64,000 nucleotides of DNA. Source: Gonocerus acuteangulatus (taxonomy: Eukaryota; Arthropoda; Insecta; Hemiptera; Coreidae). The translations under genes were made by a program, and so were the position numbers. Numbering within the stretch: the stretch's first letter is position 1; each line of letters opens with the position of its first letter. Positions 53,455 to 58,487 of the stretch are shown one piece after another. The notes beneath the pieces are model-generated. The model was not told the origin of the DNA, searched no databases, and was given only the letters and a program-made list of their open reading frames with translations. The DNA lies in the NCBI GenBank assembly GCA_946811695.1, contig OX328128.1:78262960-78326959 (forward strand), in the 5' to 3' direction.

Positions 53455-54830
53455 AACTGGAACCGCGCTAAGATGACGCAGTTCCTGCGAGTCGGACTTT
53501 TTTTTTACTTTCAAATATCTTGTGTGAAAAAATTAAAAATTATTCATTTTTTAATGTCCAAACTGTGGGTACCCATTGTCCAGTCCAGAAGCAATAAAAA
53601 GTAACTGAAAGAAATGATTGGAAAAGATTTTCATTTGGGAGATCTGTTACATTTTTTGTTTAACAAATTTTCATTGATTTATCTTTCACATGATGTTGTT
53701 GGCACTAAAATATTTGCTAATATATTTGAAATTTTGCTAAATTTGCAATTGGACCTTTATGAACTTGAGCAGTGGATCCATCTACTGTCTAACAGCACTG
53801 TTGCTATGTGTAGGACAGCAATCCATCAGGAACCATGAATCTATGTGCTAGCGGAACGTCTTCCAATGCAATAGGTCAGTCGTATTTAAATCGTGTGGAG
53901 GTTTTAAAATATGTTGAATCAATCCTGTCAGGAATCAGGATTGGCTGAAGAAGTTATTCCTCGAAAATCCCTAACCACAAGTTAACTTGGAGCTGATACT
54001 GATTGTGGATCTTCACAATGCATAAGGATTAAAATGAAACCAAGTATGCGAATTGGGACTGTTAAATATTCCATTCCGTGTGAATGTGGCCTTGTCTGTC
54101 CACAAAATGTTGCGGCCGAACTGAGGATTAGCATTTTCCCTCCCTCAATGTTTTGCACAATTTTTAGTTTTATTTCAAATTTTATTTGAAAACATTTCAA
54201 ATTATGTGTAAATTCTGGATTACAATTATTCAACTACCCTGCAATCTTTTTGAATTCTCCGCTCAAAGGTTTTTTTTAAGATCTCTCAAATGAAAAACCT
54301 TTCCAATCGTTTCATTCAGTTATATTTATAGCTTCCGGAATGGACAATGGATAACCACAGTTTTGCCATTAAAAAATGAATAATTTTAAATTTCTTACAT
54401 TCAACATTTTTTGGACAAAAGGGAGCCAATCGTTCAATTTATTCCCTAATAAACCTCCACTTCATTTTCATAGATTTAATGCTTACTAAATGTAGAAGAT
54501 TTCCTGTGAGTATTGAATCTGTAGTCCTTTAGAGGGCTGACGAAAAAAATCGCGAAAATACTCTGATTCATTGATAAAAACAGAAATGCGTTATTGGACG
54601 CCCAGAAAGTATCTTTTAATAATATATGTTTTAGTGAATTAAATTAATGTATTTTTAAAGGAAATTTTGTCTACTTTATGATGGCATAATTAGAATTTAA
54701 TTATTTTGAATAGTTTTTGACTATAGCTCCTTTTCCTTTCAGAATCGGACCATACTTGAAATGAACTTTTTTGTTGGAAATTATGTCTACAATCACCACC
54801 TAGAGTTTGGCTACTTAGACCTGAATCACC

Positions 54831-54903
<73 letters not shown>

Positions 54904-55372
54904 GATTCAGGTCTAAGTAGCCAAATAAAAGTAATATATATAGCTCCAAGAAAACTAAAGCAAGTGCTGACACATTCTTGCAGCAAACAAAGTTCCTCGA
55001 TGAAACATAAAATTTTCACTAAAAATTCCTGGCACAAAAAGTTAATGATGGGAAAATTATTAATTTTAAAAACGTCTGTCTAGGAGCAAATGAGAGCTTC
55101 TCGAGAGGTCGGATTGGACTCCCCAAACTTATGGCAGACTCGAGCGGACTCGCCAGAGACTCGAGAATCTGAGTGCCAAACGAGGGAATCTGTATTCTCC
55201 GAACTTGGGTAAGTCTTACTACTCTAGTTCTTTCAAATCTAAAGTGCCATCCTAAATGAACATTTCATGAATAATGTGATTATAGTCTAAGACAATAATC
55301 TGCCATATTGCTGGTTCCTCGTAGTTATATATTTTATATACATATATATTCTCCATGTTGAGTAGAATGCTA

Positions 55373-55423
<51 letters not shown>

Positions 55424-55574
55424 TATTTATTCTTGTAGACGACCCAAAAGAGGTGCCAAAATAAGCACAAAACATGTCGGGCCTATTAAATAAAGTAGTA
55501 TGAAGACAGGATGACTGCTTTAACGACCCCATGCCCCCTAAGATCTAGAGAATTTATATGTATATATATATATA

Positions 55575-55625
<51 letters not shown>

Positions 55626-55951
55626 TACATTAAAAACCTATTTATTGCTAACAGGATATAAGTCATATTCTTTGGTGTATTAGGCCTTTTGAAAACACAA
55701 ATTATTTATCACTGAAACAGTTTTGAAGTTTCATTTGATTTTGTCGAGCCATATCCTGTTAGCAATAAATAGGTTTTTAATGTAATGCATATATATATAT
55801 ATACATTACATTAAAAACCTATTTATTGCTAACAGGATATGGCTCGACAAAATCAAATGAAACTTCAAAACTGTTTCAGTGATAAATAATTTGTGTTTTC
55901 AAAAGGCCTAATACACCAAAGAATATGACTTACTTCAGCTCATAAATGCAC

Positions 55952-56010
<59 letters not shown>

Positions 56011-57610
56011 CACACACATATATAATTTATAGAAAAGCATATATGTTTGGATTAATCTAGTAATTAATTTTTGCGGTTTTCTTTGTTTATAGTTCGTAAA
56101 TTCATTAGATATTTCTATCGCTCTTTTTATTGAATATTGCATTGTTATTTCTCTTCTTTTTTTCTTTTATTTGTTCTAACAATCTTTTGTAAGTAGAAAC
56201 TTTGTAACATAAATTTATATATTACAACCAGTAATTTAAAAAAAAAAAAAAATGCATGATATAACAATATCCTATGGTTGGCAGAAAATAATACACAAAG
56301 TTGGTTAGTGCAAATGAAAATGGGAAAATTAAAAAAAATAAGTGTTAATTTGCAAATTCTAATTGTGAGAAGTGTAAGCACGTACTCTAACTTGGGCGAA
56401 AAGCAAGATTTCAGGCCCCACAATGCACTGAAAATTGTCAGTACCCAACTAATAGCGGAAATTACCCAGTCGCCTCCTTCACCTATTTCTAAAGGTAACC
56501 TCGATAACAAACAATTAGTAGTACAAACAATTTTCTCATTTACTCATGTTTTTTTTACGGAAATATAAAATAAATCAATATTAAATTTCCTATTAAAAAG
56601 ATTGTCATAGATAATTTTAATAGGACAATCTTAGACATAGTACACTGAGCTCTATATTTCAAAATTGATGGTTTCGATCTATTGAATATCTTTATACTTA
56701 TTTTTCTTTTTGTTTTAAATGTTTGTAGCAGTCTACATAGACCAGGCTTCAATATGAGCAGGAAGTTGGGTTTTATTAATTTTTTTTTTGGGGGGGGGGG
56801 GGTCTTGTTGGAAGCCTGTATCTAATAAGCAACAAAAATTTAGTAGCAAAAGTAGTGGGTAACTAAGGAACTGAAGGAAACAGATGATTAGCGGTATTAT
56901 TGAAATTTCTAAGACTGAAGCATTGGATCAGATCAGAATAAATTGGTGTCCTCATTATTTTAGTTTGTTGTGGACAAATTTAAAATCTCATTTATTTTTG
57001 GCAGGTCAAGCTTCAGTTTTAAGAAAAAATACCCAGAAAGCAGAAAACAGAGCTGAGTTTCCTTCATCAAAGTGTGTGATCACAATTTTGCTCACTTTTA
57101 CATTCATCTTTTATCTTTTTTTTTTTTTTTTTAGCATGGAATTTTTTTTGATGACTCACTGTTATGTTAATTATAAATTTTTAACTGTGTTTTCTTGCAA
57201 ACAAAGTCTGAAATATAATTAATAATATCATACGCCAACTAGAGGAGAGTTTTTATAATAATCTTCGTTTTGAATTATTCCTAATTTAATAACATTAAAA
57301 GAGTGTTTCCTTTTTAGCATGTTTCCAGCTTCCCTCCATAGGGAGAAAATCCGCTGGTGACACGCTCAGTAGGTGCCACTAGAAAAGACCACGTTTCAGA
57401 ACTGTTATATCACAAAAATAACGGTGTATCAAACCTTCAAATCCTCTTTGACTTTCGTATGCCTCTGCATTTTCTGCCTCCCCGCTCTTTACTCAAGCCC
57501 AAAAGCCCATAGCTAAAAAAACTCGGGCATAAATGTGTTCATTTCACATTTTCGGGACATATTGAGGTTTGCCTCATGAAAGGAGTTTTGACAATTTTTG
57601 TTTAATTTTT

Positions 57611-57677
<67 letters not shown>

Positions 57678-58416
57678 TTTTCCTTTGCACACTAACCATA
57701 TACAAGGGTGGTTTATTTTCTGCATGAACCATACGATATTGCATAAGTCATGCATTATCCCTAACGTATTTTGAAACTTTGAAATAGAAATAGCTAATGT
57801 TTTGTTTTTTAAACAACTACTCTCAAAGAAAAGGAAGATTTAAGGCACCACAATGTACAGGAAACTGGCAGTATTCTGAGCAGAAATTACTTACTCAGCT
57901 TTCTCAACTTACTTTCCTCGTTTTACTAAAATATATCTTCCAATTACAAAGATTTCCCAGCCATTTTGGAGGTATTTAAGAAAAAATAAAATCACAAAAC
58001 TGCTCATGTGTGTTAGTCAATTTTTTTCGTAATAATTATTCAATTCCAAACGAAACAAAAATTAAATATCTTAGTTTGGATGAATGTCAAACATCTGGAA
58101 TTATTTTCAACTGAATCAATTGTTTATGAGTACCCAAACTGAAAATTATGTAAACCAGTTTTATCCATTTTTCTCTAAAACGATTACAGAAATAACCTTA
58201 CAAAACGAGTTCAATCATTTCCCTACCTTTAAAAAAATGTGCTTGCAAGCCTATTAAGGCAAAAACATAAGCCCTACAATTTGATTTGCACAAGTTCCGT
58301 CCAAAAATCCATATTCCGGTGGACAGAGTCTGCTGGTTAACAAATAATCAGACAAAGTACCTTTTTTTCAACAAATTTCATGGAAGTAGATCATTTTTCA
58401 GGCCACTAGAGCAGAC

Positions 58417-58487
<71 letters not shown>

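Larger units (their letters stand above)
51433..54833. mobile_element. long-TIR DNA element, interrupted by repeat H
   Basis: The left end CAGTGCGATTCAGGTCTAAG and the right end, reverse complement of CAGGGTGATTCAGGTC, are flanked by TA. The inverted arms match over several hundred bases (51433-51917 against about 54400-54833) and continue on the far side of an insert (53515-53650 against 54255-54400). The whole repeat H copy at 51918-53510 therefore split the left arm. The remaining centre (53650-54255) has short frames on both strands with no recognised domain. Confidence 0.85.
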
